Shown here: one piece after another, positions 35,536 to 49,500 of the stretch
Position numbering within the stretch: position 1 is the first letter of the stretch
Layout of the letters: every line of letters starts with the position of its first letter
Source: Typha latifolia
Lineage: Eukaryota; Streptophyta; Magnoliopsida; Poales; Typhaceae
Length of the DNA stretch: 64,000 nucleotides
Assembly: GCA_019914945.1 (NCBI GenBank)
Contig: CM034112.1
Coordinates: forward strand, 1-64,000
Direction of reading: 5' to 3'
Translations under genes and position numbers: made by a program
The notes under the pieces: generated by a model
The model's database searches: none
The model's input: the letters and a program-made list of their open reading frames with translations, nothing else
What the model was told of the DNA's origin: nothing

Positions 35536-36471
35536 TCACATGTGAGCGTTGCTGCGGAAGGAACCCAGCGCTTTGATGGCCCCTGCTCTCAGGACATACT
35601 GATGATAAGCTGCAGCAATTGCGGCGCCGATGAAGGGTCCAACCCAGAAGATCCACTGCGGCCAGCAGAATCGAACATCAAGTTCCAACTCTATACAGAT
35701 ATATAATAAGCTAAAAACAGAGAGGCAATGAAGCTTAATCCTTCAAAATTTACTATTATATTTATACTAGCCAAGCCTGGTCTGATTTCTTTCATGTATG
35801 GGGGAGAAGAATCTTTACAGATTCGGTGGCACGAAAGCGCCACGTGACGCATCCAGATATCAAGATGCTGGTTGGGTAGAGGACCTATCTCTCTCACATG
35901 CAGTGCAGATGCAGTAAGCACTAATCACCGAAAGCATCGGCCTGGGGATCAGTGGAGACAGAGTGAGGGGAGCAAAAGGATCTCAACTTTTTGCCTGCTT
36001 TCCGTACTCAGAATGAATCAAAGTTGATGCGATCTTCGACCAAGTGCGCAATATCCAAAAGACCAAAATCATTATCTCGAGGGTTTCTTTTATTTTTAAT
36101 GAAAATGAACAGTTCAGATGAACTGTTTACATTATTTGGATCACAATGATGTCAGATTAATCAAGAAGAATAAAATCTTTAAATGACTGACGCATATTTC
36201 TAGATTCATTATTATCTCGAGAGTCGATTATATGGCAAATGCTTTTTAGATTTCTAATTAACACTATACGCCACAACAAAAATTGCCAGCCATAAAAAAG
36301 ATTTAAGTTGATAACTCGTTGTCTCCCTCAGTTTATCAATTAGAGTATCTCTCTGTCAATCTTTTTGTAAAGAAGTAAGTACGCAATAGCCTCGGGAGAG
36401 TTTGAAATGCCCAATAGAGCTTACTGATGGAGAAGATACCGAATTTCTCACTATGCTCACTATACATACAT

Positions 36472-36508
<37 letters not shown>

Positions 36509-37493
36509 GGGATAGTCTAGCTTAAATTGATTATAAATTTAAAATTATGGTTGGTTGGTGATACCTGATCATCCCACGCCTTGTCCTGGTTGTAGATGAC
36601 AGCAGCGCCGAAGCTCCTAGCAGGGTTGATACCGGTGCCTGTGATGGGAATTGTAGCCAGATGGACCATGAATACTGCAAATCCTATAGGAAGTGGTGCC
36701 AATACCTGTAAAAGAATAGCAGTAATTAATTTTGAAGTGATGACGAGCTATAGCCTCTGTACTGATCGTGGTAATACAACTGATGAATCGATGTTGGGAT
36801 CGATCGAGCAGATCTATATATAGGGGTTAATCTGTTATTAGTACTTACCGGGACGTGAGAATCACGGGCGCTGCGCTTGGGGTCGGTGGCAGAGAAGACG
36901 GTGTAGACGAGGACGAAGGTGCCGATGATCTCGGCGCCGAGTCCCGTCCCTTTGGAATAGCCAGGGCTTAGCTCGTTGGCGCCACCACCGTATCGGACGT
37001 AGTAGGCCTTCTGGAAACTCTTGACGAGGCCCACCCCGCAGATGGCGCCCAGGCACTGTGCGATCATATACAGCAGAGCCCGCACCAGCGACACTTTCCG
37101 CGCCAGGAATAACCCGAACGTCACCGCTGGGTTTATGTGACCCCCTGCGCGTGCACATATTCATTTATACATCCCTTTTCAATATTAACTACAAGGACAA
37201 CCCAAGTACGTACCTGAGATCCCGGCGGTGCAGTAGACGAGGATGAAGATCATGCCGCCGAAGGCCCAGGCGATGCCGAGAATGCCGACACCGCTGCATG
37301 CCGCGTCTGCATCTCCAGCGGCTGGGTCTGACTGGTGTTTGTAGCCAATGACTGTGGCTACCGTGATGTAAAGAAAGAGGAGGGTTGCGATGAATTCCGC
37401 GATCACTGCCCGGTAGAAGGCCCACTTGCCCAGCTCCTCCACGTCGATGAGTGGAGCCGGTGGTGGATCCGTGTAGTCTTTCACCGACTCCAT
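35536..37493 (-). CDS. Plasma-membrane aquaporin PIP2, four exons
   Basis: Exons 37493-37214, 37144-36849, 36705-36565 and 35655-35536 give 837 nt, 278 aa. The protein has six membrane spans and both pore boxes, [11 protein letters not shown] and [14 protein letters not shown] signatures are present ([50 protein letters not shown]). The short N terminus and long C-terminal tail with GSFRSNA, carrying the PIP2-type phosphorylatable serines, place it in PIP2. PIP2 proteins are tetrameric water channels of the plasma membrane, some also conducting H2O2 or CO2. Four exons with these phases are usual for plant PIPs. The N terminus ([16 protein letters not shown]) resembles monocot PIP2 proteins. 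The third intron, 35656-36564, is the longest and contains a CA/TA microsatellite. High confidence in subfamily; paralog number not assigned. Confidence 0.95.
36472..36508. repeat. (CA)n(TA)n compound microsatellite in PIP2 intron 3
   Basis: About ten CA units pass directly into about nine TA units, close to the exon-3 donor side of the intron. Confidence 0.9.
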
Positions 37494-39253
37494 TTCTGAA
37501 ACTAAAAATAGATAGTCTAGAATAGATCAGGCACTACAAGAGGGAGGGGGCAAATATACGTTTTACAAAGGCAGCGTGTGTCTCGTGCTGTGTGGGAAAG
37601 TAAGAAAGAAAGGTGAGGTATTTATTATGGTGCAAGGGAGTTTGAGGCTGTTGCTGTATGAAAGAAAGAAAAATAAATGATGAGGTGTATTTTGGATTTT
37701 AATTTGCCGCCCCGAACCGACTAATCCCCAATCATTTCTCATTTTCAGTATACCTGGTCCCACTCGACGCTACCCGTCAACCTTCGGTATTCATCACCTA
37801 ACAACTGCCCCTTTTTCACCTCACCCTGTTTCTTTTCCTATGCGCCAACGTCACTTGGATGGAGCTAATTAACGGAGTTGTTAGGAATCTATAGTTTCGC
37901 CTATTCAGATGGCACGAGCACTTTTACTAGCAAGCGTATGATAGGAGGAAAGGGCGTAATCAAAACATATGGGGCAGCATGACTAGGAAATGCAACTATC
38001 GAGACAGCTAAATCACTTGTTGAGGATATGTCTTAAGACGACATAACCCCAAAATTGCTAGCGGTTGAAGAAGATATATAGGGACCTTGCCTTTCTAGAG
38101 AATGCATGCAGATGGAGCAGCCATTGGCTAAGCTACTCGAATGGTTCGAGGTATTGGTATCGAGAATCTTATCGTGGAACGCATGATCTCTGCTAGATTG
38201 CCATAGAGAAAAGGACAAAAGTACTCTCTTGCGGAAGATGGAGCACATGAAGTCGCACGCCACGCCCTCCACTAGTCGGAAAGAAATATTTTGGTTGAGT
38301 TGGATTGGGTCAAGGGCTGAGCAACTGAGCAGAGAGTCTAAATGCAAGTGGGGCCAGCCGCAAGTGGGGCAGGACTTGCCGCTGTTACATGAAGAAGATA
38401 GTCGCATGGCGGAATAAAGAAAGAATGACTTTATTAATTGGCTAGTGAAGAAAAAAAAATGAAGACGTGGCATCCTGGGCCCCCACCACCGGAATTCCGG
38501 TTAATAGGGCCACCGAGAAAGGTTGTGGCGGAGGTGGACGCAGCAGTCAACTTTTTTGTATATATATATATATATATCATGTGGAGGATGGAGGATGGAG
38601 TTGCAGGGAACGACAACCCGTTTCAGCAGTCGGCAACCGACCAGTCACCATGACCTCATTCACCAGTTATACTACTGTTTATCATATTTCTTTTTGAATG
38701 CATTACATGTGACTTAAAATAAAGCAATTAAATTGATCCGTACATGGAATGATGGGGAAAGGTAGATATTATAAAATAAAATAAAATTAGAAATAAAAAA
38801 TTGAATTAGAAATATGGTTAGCAGCGCGGCAGCCCAAATGCTAATTCTCCCACGAGCCACGGGACGGGGAGACCTGTGACGAGGTCGCTCTTCCCGGGAT
38901 TCAGTCTGAATTCTTGGACCAATATTTTGGCCCATGATGAGAAGAAAGAGCCTAATAAATAGCCCGGCCCGTGTTAGGCCAGCCTATGGCCTCGCTGAAT
39001 ACACACCCTCTCTAGATTGGGGCCGGTAAGTTTGTTTCTGGGCCATCAAGCCAATATCGGTAGCTGCTGAGTGCTGAGTATGGGAGGAGGAGGAACTCTG
39101 GGGGGGAGGACACGGATACACATCCTCACTCCTCACTGGAGAAGATCGCATCTAGCTATTCTCTTCCAAAATTTCCTCTGCTTCAATTTCTCATTTGATT
39201 TGGGTGTTTCGATGAGTGATTAAAGTGGACTGTAGAGATCCCATAGGGCGTGG
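37494..39253. other. Divergent spacer between PIP2 and the small membrane-protein gene
   Basis: Contains the PIP2 promoter (right of 37494) and the promoter/5' UTR of the gene starting at 39254. A possible LINE remnant lies at 38033-38473. There is a short (TA)n run near 38561-38576. Apart from these I see nothing supportable. Confidence 0.45.
38033..38473 (-). mobile_element. Possible LINE (zf-RVT) fragment
   Basis: Minus-strand frame of about 146 codons. It has a CPTCGWPHLHLDSLLSC pattern (C-x2-C-G ... H-x-x-x-x-L-L-x-C) followed about 45 residues later by LWQSSRDHAFHDKI. This order resembles the zf-RVT zinc-binding tail of plant L1 LINE reverse transcriptases, then the usual LW-x-IWK-x-RN-x-x-F-type segment. 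No reverse transcriptase core is adjacent. Alternative: a chance open frame. Confidence 0.4.
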
Positions 39254-41032
39254 ATGGCTCCGAGGAGACGAACCCTCCTCGTGGGTTTCCTCTTGGCGTT
39301 ATTCTTCGGAATCGCCGTCTATCTCCGGATCTGGGCGATCGACTCCTCCTTCACTGCCGACGATAGAGAGATCATGAGGTTTGTCTTCCGCTCTTTGTCC
39401 CAGCGATCACAGTTTCATCTCGTCTCGTCCATCTGTTCTATTTCTTTCGATTGACTTCCGATTGAAAAGATTTCCCTTTTGTCTTTTCCTATTGTCTATG
39501 GTTCGTTCACCTTCTCAGGTTAAAATTTAGTTGCGATTATGTCTTAACTTAGATAAGGAAACCTGAGATTCTGAACTTTATCTGTTTCCTCTGCATCGTC
39601 GTCATACTAATTCGACGCAAATCAAGATCAAGATAGGCGTACTGCTTCTGCTACTATCCTTTTATTATCTGGCCGATCCATCAGTGAAAGATATGAACCA
39701 TCTTGGAATATTTATACTGAAAAGTACCTTTGTGAGAAAGAAGATGTGAACAAGTTATTAATCATTCATTTCGTTTAGATCTGAGTCCGGTGGAGAAGAT
39801 TGAAGATAACATCACTAATTATTTTTTCATGAAGACGTGTAGACCATTACTAACCCTTTGTCGACATGAATATGAATAGTGCTCTCCCTTTGTCAGAGAG
39901 ACCTCCTGTGTGTTGTCTACATATTGTTTCTTCCATTGTCAGAAAGTTAACAACATAATTATTTTAATCTTGTATATTGTATTGATGATGGACAATGTAT
40001 TTACTAAGGACATAATTATATAGAGAGAAGGCTTGCTGACGGTATTTTAAGTATCTTGTTTTCATTTGCTTTCACACTGCTTGGTTGAATCTACAAGTGA
40101 TCTACCGTGTCTGTTTAAAGTTTACTAGATGTTATGACTCTTTCTTTCAATGTTTTTTACCCTTTTCTTTTGCAGTTAGCTGAACTTGCATCAAATTTAT
40201 GATCTCTTTTCTCTGATATTTTGTTTCTATGTTTTTCTCTTGAGCTATTCGATTATCATGGGAGTGAATTGGTTCAGTAAAATTAATGAGTAGCTATACT
40301 GCAGTTCATAAGATACCCTTGTTTCTACATTATTGTGAATAGTGTTGCAGATGATCCTTTTCCTCATTTCCCTGGAGCACGGAAGAAGTTGTAATTAAGT
40401 TATGTCGATGATAGAGTGCATGACTATCTAGAGAATAGTATCTTAGTTCAATTTTGGGTTGGAAACTTCTTTCTAGTTCATTGATCAAATATAGAGTTGA
40501 CAGGCATCTTGCCTGATTTGTAGCCTTTCCATCATGTGGTGTTTATGTTCTGTGCAGGGGACAATTTGAGCGTGCCAATATGGAAGCGATGGATGAATCT
40601 GCCGAATGGAGGATGAAATATGACGGGGAAGTGGAAAGAAGTAGGCAAGTACAAGATGAGCTCTTAAAGGTACTAACTAGCTTTCTATCGACATACTTCT
40701 CATGCTTTATTTCACATGCAAGAAGGTCATATATCATGATATGTCAATCTGAGGCAACTTTTCCTTACTTTTGTTGTTGATGATGGGATTCTTGTTTACA
40801 GGCCAAGGCTTCTCTGGCAAGTGCAACTAGGAGATTCACCATGCTGCAAAAGGTGGTCATTGGAACTACACTCTTTTGAATATTTCATTGTTGGTTCCTT
40901 TTTGTTGAAGATGATTCCTCTTTGCAGGATAACCGCGATTTGCAGAAGCAGGTGGAATCCCTCAAAGAACAAATTAAAGAAAAGGAGCAGCATTGCAACT
41001 GTAATCAATCGTCATCAACACAGCTCCGATAA
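39254..41032 (+). CDS. Small membrane-anchored coiled-coil protein of unknown function, four exons
   Basis: Exons 39254-39378, 40558-40669, 40802-40852 and 40928-41032 join to 393 nt, 130 aa. A basic N terminus (MAPRRR) precedes one hydrophobic span (TLLVGFLLALFFGIAVYL, about residues 7-25). By the positive-inside rule this gives a type II signal anchor. Residues 40-120 are charged and heptad-like (ERANMEAMDESAEW, then EVERSRQVQDELLKAKASLA and QKQVESLKEQIKEKEQ), predicting a coiled coil. The tail is short and cysteine/serine-containing. I recognise no named family, though similar short plant proteins exist as uncharacterised entries. Consistent phases over four exons and canonical splice sites make it a real gene. 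A plausible site is the Golgi or ER; that is inference. Confidence 0.75.
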
Positions 41033-42240
41033 GCTATACAAATTACTCCTTAAAGAGAATCATCTGTTATTGTACCACGAGAATTTCTTTTCTGCTTTTG
41101 GGTGGATTGCCATAGTCATTCAAAGTTCACCTTGACTTCTGGTGTTGCTAATATCAACAGAATCAAGTTCCTCTGCAGTGAAACATCCGATTAAAAGTGG
41201 TTATAATTAGGATATGGTGCCAAAATAATTTAGCACATCTAAACTGGTGTATATAGTCATTGCTATTAAATTCCTGCAGGCAGAATTGTGATGTAGCAGA
41301 ATAACGATGTGCTTGTGAGGAATTCAAAAGGCAACAAATATAAGAGGCCTCCTACTAACAGATGTTTGGGGCCACAAGTCAAAGTAATGGTGCAAATCTC
41401 AGTCTTTGTTTGCTGGATTCTTATGTAAATATATGTAATGTAGTAGTAAAGGTTCAAAGGGTTTCACGTTGGGAGCTGCTCATGCTTGCCTCTGGGTGCA
41501 ACTTGAACTTTTAGGTTTTCTTTTTCTTTTCTTTTTTTCTTTTGTGCGATAAATTTGGCAATTAATACAAAGGGCACAAAACTTCGTGTCCAGAGATAGT
41601 TAAAGCATTCCTATATAAATTGTATAGCTCTTTACTGTCAGAAGAGAAATGCTTGTAAAACCAATTTAAAAAGGATCAGCATGCTGGTTTTATCTAGCGG
41701 TCTTTATGTCTAGGCATCTGCCATGATTTTAGAAACATAATATAGCACATGGCTATGTAAGGATATTTTGCATTTAGAGATCGCCAGAGTTTACAGCGTT
41801 GGATGCCTTAGTTGTCACATAGAATTAGCAATGTGAAGGACCTGGGCTTCATCAGTGACAACTAGGGGGCATGGACGTGCAGCAGAGGTTCACCGTACGG
41901 CTACGACTTTTAAGTGGTAGAACTGCACAATTATAAATCACTTGGTATGTCTTATTTCTCTGAAAATTGTAGAAATCTCAAGAAGGGTCCATTCATATCA
42001 ATGCATCCTCAAATTATATACAACAGAGTCCCAACACTTGCTTTGCTGGAACAGGCAAAAAAGGGGTGCAAGAACTAGGTAGTAGCAAGTTTCACATTTC
42101 AACGTTCATTCGTTGCAAGAAACTCAATCCTAGGGATCACGATATCCTCTAGTTTGTAAAGACCGGATAACAAATCAAAATGCAATATTCGACCAAAACA
42201 TCAAATCATGGTACAAACTGTTAGGAATAGATACTCTGTT
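41033..42240. other. Convergent spacer
   Basis: 3' flanks of the small coiled-coil gene (+) and the CASP-like gene (-). AT-rich with a T/C-rich tract near 41518-41545. No gene or structured repeat recognised. Confidence 0.45.
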
Positions 42241-44354
42241 TCACCTTGAAGCCAGTGACCAGAAGTTCATGAGAAATGACGGCAATACTGCAAACCAGCT
42301 AATGAAAGCCATGGCTGTAGCAGTCTCAAAGCTTGCACAGTGGTTTTCAGCACAGATGTTTAGATCATTACCAATCAGCACTGTGATGCCTGCAGAAGCA
42401 CAAGCTGCTGCAAAGGTGAGTGTGGACGTAATCTGCATGGTAAACATCAATAATGGAATCAGGAACAACCACATCAGACAGATATCAACTTTGACTAAAG
42501 ATGGTTGGATTTATCAGAATCTATATCTGATGTGGGTGCGTGCAGTCTAAGCTGCATACAGACGAAAGTCTCATTTGTGACTTAATAGATTCCTAACATA
42601 CAAATTACCTACATAAAGAATGCATTCAAGAAGTCTGAATGTTTGTTTGTACGTATGAAGTTCATATTCTCCTGAGCAAACATACTACATAAAACTGTTT
42701 CAAGGAGAAAAAACAATGCAAATTAATTTTCACCACCATGTGCTCGATTATTCCCTTACCCCATCACCAATGGTAAACAAACAGACTGCTCGGGGATTCT
42801 GCAAACAGCGTTTGACAAGAAGCGCATAAATATCCACAAAAGCTAGAGAAAGGCTCCACAAGCTTTGTAAGATAGCAGCTGCAACAAGATAACTGCAAAA
42901 GAAAAAGTGAGGGTCAGTACAGTAACTCGAAAAGCTTTAGCTGCTAATAACTTTGCACAGATCAGGATTATGATATCCAAAGTACTAATCTTAAATGAAG
43001 CATTGCACAGAAGCACAAAAGAGAGTTCAAACATATTCCAGTTGGATAGTTTCCAAATTTCAGATATGTCTGTACTCTGCACATTATGTCATGTGGATGC
43101 AATTATAAACTTTCATAGGGGCCAAGTGCCATAGACATCAACAAAACAGTGAGTTCAGCTCAATGACACTCATTATATGCTTCTCACTATTGTACTTGGT
43201 ACATAGGATATCCAATGCATTTGCAGCATTTATAAAGACATTAACGATTAATATCCCTAATTTTAAAAGAGGGTTTTTTATAAAATTATTTTATTATATA
43301 TAAAAAAAAGTAAGTTCTAAATCAATAGTAGAGGTGATCATCAAGGGCCTAGCCCACTGGCCAACTAAGCTAGGCAATCTATTCGCTAGCCCACTTACAG
43401 ATGGATCAGGCTGAGCTAGAATAGTCGAGCCTATTACTGCTCATTGGCCTGTGAATGAATAGGCTAGGCGGGCCGGACTTACTAAGCGAAATAGCCATCG
43501 CCGGCAAAAATTGAAGACCAACTGATGTCATCATACTAACTTGAGACTCTTTCACTACCCTAAAACTCTCAATGGTTTTCTAGGAAAGGGGTTAGTTTTG
43601 ATGGTTGTTCACCAGACTATAGTAAAGCCAACATAGTTTTATTTTCTGGTTTCAGTGAACAATTTTTTACATATGAATAATGTTACTCTGTAGATGCATG
43701 ACATGAAGTGGTTATTCTCCCGAGGGATGTGCCAAAACTTTGTAATAAAGGCATGATCGAAAACAAAAAATGCAGGAAAGTGATTTGCTGGGTTACAAGT
43801 AACCAAGACAGGACCCAGAGGGATCTAATCTGGATTAAGAATGAGTTGCTCGAAAGCTATTTGAATTGCCACTGCCAACAAATTGATGCCTAGCCCTAAA
43901 AATAACTACATTCATGGTCTGCTAATCCTAAATTGGATACTTTCTCTATACATAGAGCACAACTGTTAGAGAATTGGTAGACAATTTATGTATCATGGAA
44001 ATATCCTTCCGTGGGCAAAAACCATAGAGAAAACAACCTGAGCTTATAGATAGCATAATAAGTATCAACAAGAGGAAGCAGAAGAAGACGCGAAAGAATG
44101 CTATGAGTTTTAGATTAGAAGGAAAGAAAGAAAACGAGTTACCAGAAGGCAGTTACGGAGGTGAAATCGCTGGTGGAGGCCATAACGGAGAGTGCCGCTA
44201 TTGCGAAGAAGAATTGGAAGAGGCGAAGGGCAAGACCTCCAGGAGTTCCCGGCATGCCCTGGAAATCCTTCATTCTCACCCTCGGCGGGTTCTCAGCGGC
44301 ATCCGTCAGAGGCGGAGCTTCCACCGGATGCACCGCCGGCCGACTCACAAACAT
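42241..44354 (-). CDS. CASP-like protein, 5A type (MARVEL-like four-span membrane protein), three exons
   Basis: Exons 44354-44143, 42892-42760 and 42432-42241 give 537 nt, 178 aa. The N terminus has the 5A signature [12 protein letters not shown], then [10 protein letters not shown]. Four hydrophobic spans follow: [51 protein letters not shown] and [20 protein letters not shown] conserved extracellular pair of cysteines lies in [10 protein letters not shown]. True CASPs scaffold the Casparian strip in the endodermis; CASP-like proteins are plasma-membrane proteins of mostly unknown role. The start at 44354 is chosen because [12 protein letters not shown] fits the family; another methionine lies 15 nt upstream at 44369. 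Intron 1 (42893-44142) holds GGGCC/TAGCCC-rich repeat text near 43330-43495. Confidence 0.9.
43330..43495. repeat. Dispersed GGGCC/TAGCCC-rich repeat fragment in the CASP-like intron
   Basis: Repeated words CTAGCCCAC, GGGCCTAG, GCTAGGC and GGCGGGCCGGAC resemble the ends of the element at 190-689 and the fragment at 9090-9180. Boundaries approximate. Confidence 0.35.
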
Positions 44355-46518
44355 CTCTATACAGTTCAATTCTTCAGATCATACCGTAGCCCCACTCACT
44401 ACCACCACCGCCCCAGTACGATGGATGTCCAAGCGCTCCTCCGATCCGGTCTCGGATCTACCGGCTAGAGAAGAGGAACGATCCGGCGCTCTGCTTCGTA
44501 GGAAGCCCTAACCTCGAGGGACAGGAGAAAACCGTAGCGAAAGCTCACGACGATTTCATTCCTAATTCTAGCTCAAACAATGAGAAATTCCGAGAGATCG
44601 GAGGCGGATGAAATAGAAGGGGGGGGAGGGGGGAGGGGGGAGATGAGCAAAGGAGGAGAGAATATTCTTATACGGAGACGGCGGAAGAGACAACTCCAAA
44701 GAGCGGCAAGGAAAGGCAGGTTTTAGTTAAAGAAATAAATAAATAAAATGAAAAGAAAAAGGGAAAAAGTGAGAAGAGGCACGCGATAGCATCTGTTCCC
44801 TCCCAGGCGAGTGGTCGTCGTCTGGTGCGCTCCGTTATGGGGGGAGCCACTACTACCTATAGTTTATGGACTATAGTACCTAGTAATTCTTATTCGGGTT
44901 TCCACTTTAATACCAATTCAAGCCAGAGTCGGTCCATTTAAGTAGGGTATATATATATATATATATATATCATAGTTATTATTAAAAAAAATTAGTTTTT
45001 AAAAATTATTCCTATAACATATATATAATTAAAATATCTCTATTTCTTAAAATTTAATAGGTAAAATATTTGTTCAGTATAAATCTTGTGATGGTGTGCT
45101 TGAGATATGGTTTAGATCCTTAGAAATTTTCACGGAACCATTAAAAGTCTTTTGTGTCTCTATTAAAATATTATAAATTTTTATTATATATTTTGTGTGT
45201 GTTGTTCAATCATTGATGATTGTCAAATAAGTAAAATTTGTTTTAAGTTATCTTTATCTATTTATTTTGTGTAGGAAATTTATAATTATTTACTTGAAAA
45301 TAAATAAATTTAAACCAACAGAGAAAAAAAAAACCCCTCATGTTACTGCTTTGCATAGTTGAACTATCAATTATGTCTTCCATCCTCTTCCTGTTTTTGC
45401 TATGAAATAAGATTCCAAGTAATTTCTAGACATATAATTATATGATTTGTTCTTTGATATTTGGCAATCAATTTAAGCTGCTGCAGAATAACATAGGTAC
45501 TTTTCACATGTTTATTAATGAATTGGGCTACCATATATACGCAAATATCGTTCTTGTTAGATACGTTTACTACTAAGTATAAGGATTTGACGACATAGTG
45601 TGATAGTGAGGGTGGCCCTAGTCCTAGGTGCGAGGTGCGTGAGAAAATGAACATTCATTCTAGAATTTATAAATCAGGCTGCTTTGAAAGTAGGATGGTG
45701 CGTCAAACACCAAAAAAATATTAGCGTCACACTGGAAAGTAATTTGGACAAATAAATAGAAATTATATATCAGCGGGCAGTTGACTTGCAACCTCTTTGT
45801 GTATGAAAGCTCTACGGTGTGTTTAGGTAATAAAAATGTGTAAGAGGAATAACTTATGACTTTAATGTAGAATGTCCAAGGGAAAGAAGCATATCCGAGA
45901 CAGAAACATAAAAAAGGATCATGAAATAAGTAATAATTCATAAAATTTAGTGCTCCGAGGTGGACTGGAGCTCCCTCTCATGGGCCGGCCCGTATTTTAT
46001 CGAAATATTACCGGTTACGACGTGCGAGTGGTCGTAATCGAAGAAAGAAAATTTACCTCCACTATCAGGCGCAGGGTGGAACTTTAACCTGCGGTAGCAG
46101 GTGGAAAAGAGTGGACTTATTTAGTTTTATTATTTCACGGGCACAAGAAAGATTTTTTTTTTAAAAAAAATTAGAAAAGAAAAAGGAGCTGCGTGCGCCT
46201 GCGCGACGAGAGCGGCGTTAACAAATTTTTATTTTTTATTTTTATTTTCGGTTCCGTCGAATCTCATGTTGTTACATGTATCTCCTTAGCTATATATCTA
46301 AACAAATTAAGATAAAGGTAATCCCTCCTCCCTCGTTTTAGTAAATCCCGAAGCCCTGTCCGTTCTTGGGTTTGGGAGCGTCTCAATCTCCCTCGCCTCC
46401 GAAGTCCTCGTCCAGAGATAAATAACCCTGTTCTGCTACTTCTAGGGTTTGCTTCTCCTTCTTCTCGGCGGATTCTTCTTTTGCCTTGGGGCTGGCCACC
46501 AGATCCGTTTGAAGCAAG
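44355..46518. other. Divergent spacer, CASP-like to SAPS gene
   Basis: Both promoters lie here. 44355-44880 is GC- and purine-rich (G runs near 44620-44640). A (TA)n run occupies about 44948-44970. 45000-46300 is AT-rich without a gene. About 46370-46518 is the pyrimidine-rich 5' UTR of the SAPS gene. No mobile element identified. Confidence 0.45.
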
Positions 46519-49500
46519 ATGTTTTGGCGTATCCCCAATCTCTCTGCTTCCTCCCCGGTGAGTAGGACACTCTCTCCAGATTACATGCCAATTTCTTTAC
46601 TCCCCTTTACGTCAGATGCTTAATTTGCTACCACGTCCTTAGGAGTAAATTGGTGGATTTTAGTGTGGTCTATTTTTGCCGTAGACGTCGGCGTTCCCCT
46701 TCTCTGCCGATGAGAAGCACCTTCCTCTCTCACCAACTAGTTTGTCAATTATCATATTAGTACTATATTTGGTCTAATTTGGCAAGTATTTGTTTGGTAA
46801 GAGCTCCATATACTCTATTATGGACTACTTAGAACCTCCCGATCCCTGCCACAAATTTAAGGGCTGCTAGAAACCACTATAACTCTCACGAAGAAGGAAA
46901 GAGAAAAATGGGAAGTTCTGTAGTTGTTCTGAGCTGCATAGAACTATTAAAGTGCTTGTGGGAATTGTCAACATGACTTGGCTACCAGAAGCTCTGATAT
47001 CTATTTTATTACTGACATTCAAATCATCGCTTGCATTAGACATAGAAGTTCCTTTGCATCTTTGTGAACTCCTATGTTGTTAGTTACACCTAAGCACTTC
47101 ATATTCCCTGATTCAATTTGTGTATCTTTTTTAATTTGGTTATAATTACTTTTGTAGGTGGAATTTATTTTGGACAAAGAGAACTTCACCTTGGAAGAGC
47201 TTCTTGATGAGGAGGAAATCATCCAAGAGTGCAAGGGTTTAAACACACGGCTGATAAATTTGTAATTCCTTTTGTTTTACTGCTAATTCTAATTCTGTAG
47301 TTTGGGCCTTTTAGAAGCCAGGTAATGAACATGAAAAACAAGATTTACTTCTTCCACCTGAAAAATAAACAAAGTGTTATTTAATTTTTTAGTCACCTTA
47401 TTCATGGTTATTTCTAAATTCTTTTGTCGTTCACATGGATCTGAATGGTATCCCATATCATTTCTAATTATGTGATCTTGGTCAGTTCTCCACTTGCATT
47501 TCTTGCCATTTACTGCACGCATGCATTATAACATATTGAACTCATGAACGGAAATTGGTTAAATATTATTTTCCCTCGAAAACCTTGGGTAATTTCTTAA
47601 GTCACTTCTTGTGGTTATTGAGCCCAGAATTGTTTCCCCATTTGTATGCAGCTGAATAGCATACCTCGAGTCCAATGGCAGTCTGGACTTTGGCGCTCAT
47701 AACTTATCAGATGAATTGACCTATCTAACTTCAGGAGAAAGATTTATTTGTTGAAAACTACCTTATATGAGAACCTTTTATAGGTGCAAAAAGTATTGTC
47801 CTGCGCACGTTGTGATGGAAATCTAATGTCTCCATTTCTTGTTTTTAATTAGAATTACTTTCTAGAAGAATGAAACTTCTGGCTTTTGAAAATTGTTCTG
47901 ATGATTCTTGGTGAATTTGTTGAGTTAATTAGTTTTCTTCTTCTAAACATGTCAAATCTCCATCATTTAAGAGTTAGAAACACTTCTTTTGATTTCCTAG
48001 TCTCATCACTGTAACGTGTTTCATTGCTTTCAGTCTTAGAGATAGAGCTCAGGTAGAACAGTTGCTGCAGTATATTATTGAAGATGCTCCTGAAGATGCT
48101 GACAGCAGGCGAACCTTCAAGTAAGTTCAAATGGTATAAATTGTAACTTTTGCATCTGCCTTAGCATTCACTTTATTCTGTCTTCTGGTCTGAACCAAAT
48201 GAATTGACTTCACTATTCAATATCCTATTATCTAGGTTTCCTTTCATTGCTTGTGAGATATTTACTTGCGAGATAGATGTCATTCTTAAGACCTTGGTAG
48301 AGGATGAGGAGGTAAGAATTTCGTAGACTGTCAGATTCATGTATCCTTATTGGTTATACAACTTATTGGTCCTTTACTGAAGAGTCTGTACTGTTGTTTT
48401 CTGTTGAAGCTGATGGACATGCTTTTCTCCTATCTTGAACTTAATCGTACACATAGTTCAATATCGGCTGGCTACTTTAGCAAGGTTAATAAGATTTTTC
48501 TAATTTTCTCCATAGATTTTCTGCTTGTCTAGTTATTTACTGCTTAAAAACTTTTGGATTTGGTATATTCAACAGACTGATGAGTAAATCTTCGTCATTG
48601 CTAGGTTGTTATATGCCTAATGTTACGGAAGACAACATCACTAATGAAATATGTCCAGGTAAGTTTTGTTACCCTCTTTACTAGGATAAAGATTTGCATG
48701 TATCTGTAAACCAAAGCGTTATATAGGAGATCTATTAGTTCTTTTGCCAGCATGGGAATAAATTGATGTCTGATATGTAATCAGCTATGTTTAACTTTCT
48801 TTTCTTGTCTTATTATTGACACTTGATTCACAAACAATCTCGTTTCACAAATAATCTACAGTGTTACTCTTAAGCTTGCCAAAGCAATGTTAAATAGACA
48901 AGTAAACCAGAGGTACAACTCTAGTTGGTAAATGATTACTAATTAGATTTCTCAGTCAAGGCATCTAGTATACACCAAACATGCATCTTCTTCTTGAACT
49001 TGTTTAAGCAATAGTGGCAATATTGTGGCACCTCTTTTTTTATCTGGGTATGAAAAGGTAACAGTTGCAATAGATATTTTGATTTATCTCTATTTCTCTA
49101 CAAATTATTTTTAAAATTCTAGTGGCCAAACTCTATCAGGGATAACCTATTTGAAATGCATCACATGTTTTATTAAGCTCCATTATTGGAGAGAGAAAAG
49201 GGATTTCAATAATTAAAGTGAATATTTTCCCTTATCTTAATTTTAACAGTAGGAATGTTTCTTTATGTTATTTTTCTTACATGATCAAGTTTGTAACTTG
49301 ATGTAATATTCATTTCTCTCGATTCTGTTTGTGATTAATGTATTATGTGGTTTCTCATGCTAGACCCATGAGGGTATTTTCTGCAAGCTGGTTGATCTGA
49401 TTGGGATAACTTCAATTATGGAGGTTTGTGTTCCATTCCATAACTTTTTTTTAGTCTTCAGGCTTTCTGAAAGGCCATGCAGTATCGCATTTCTTGAAGC

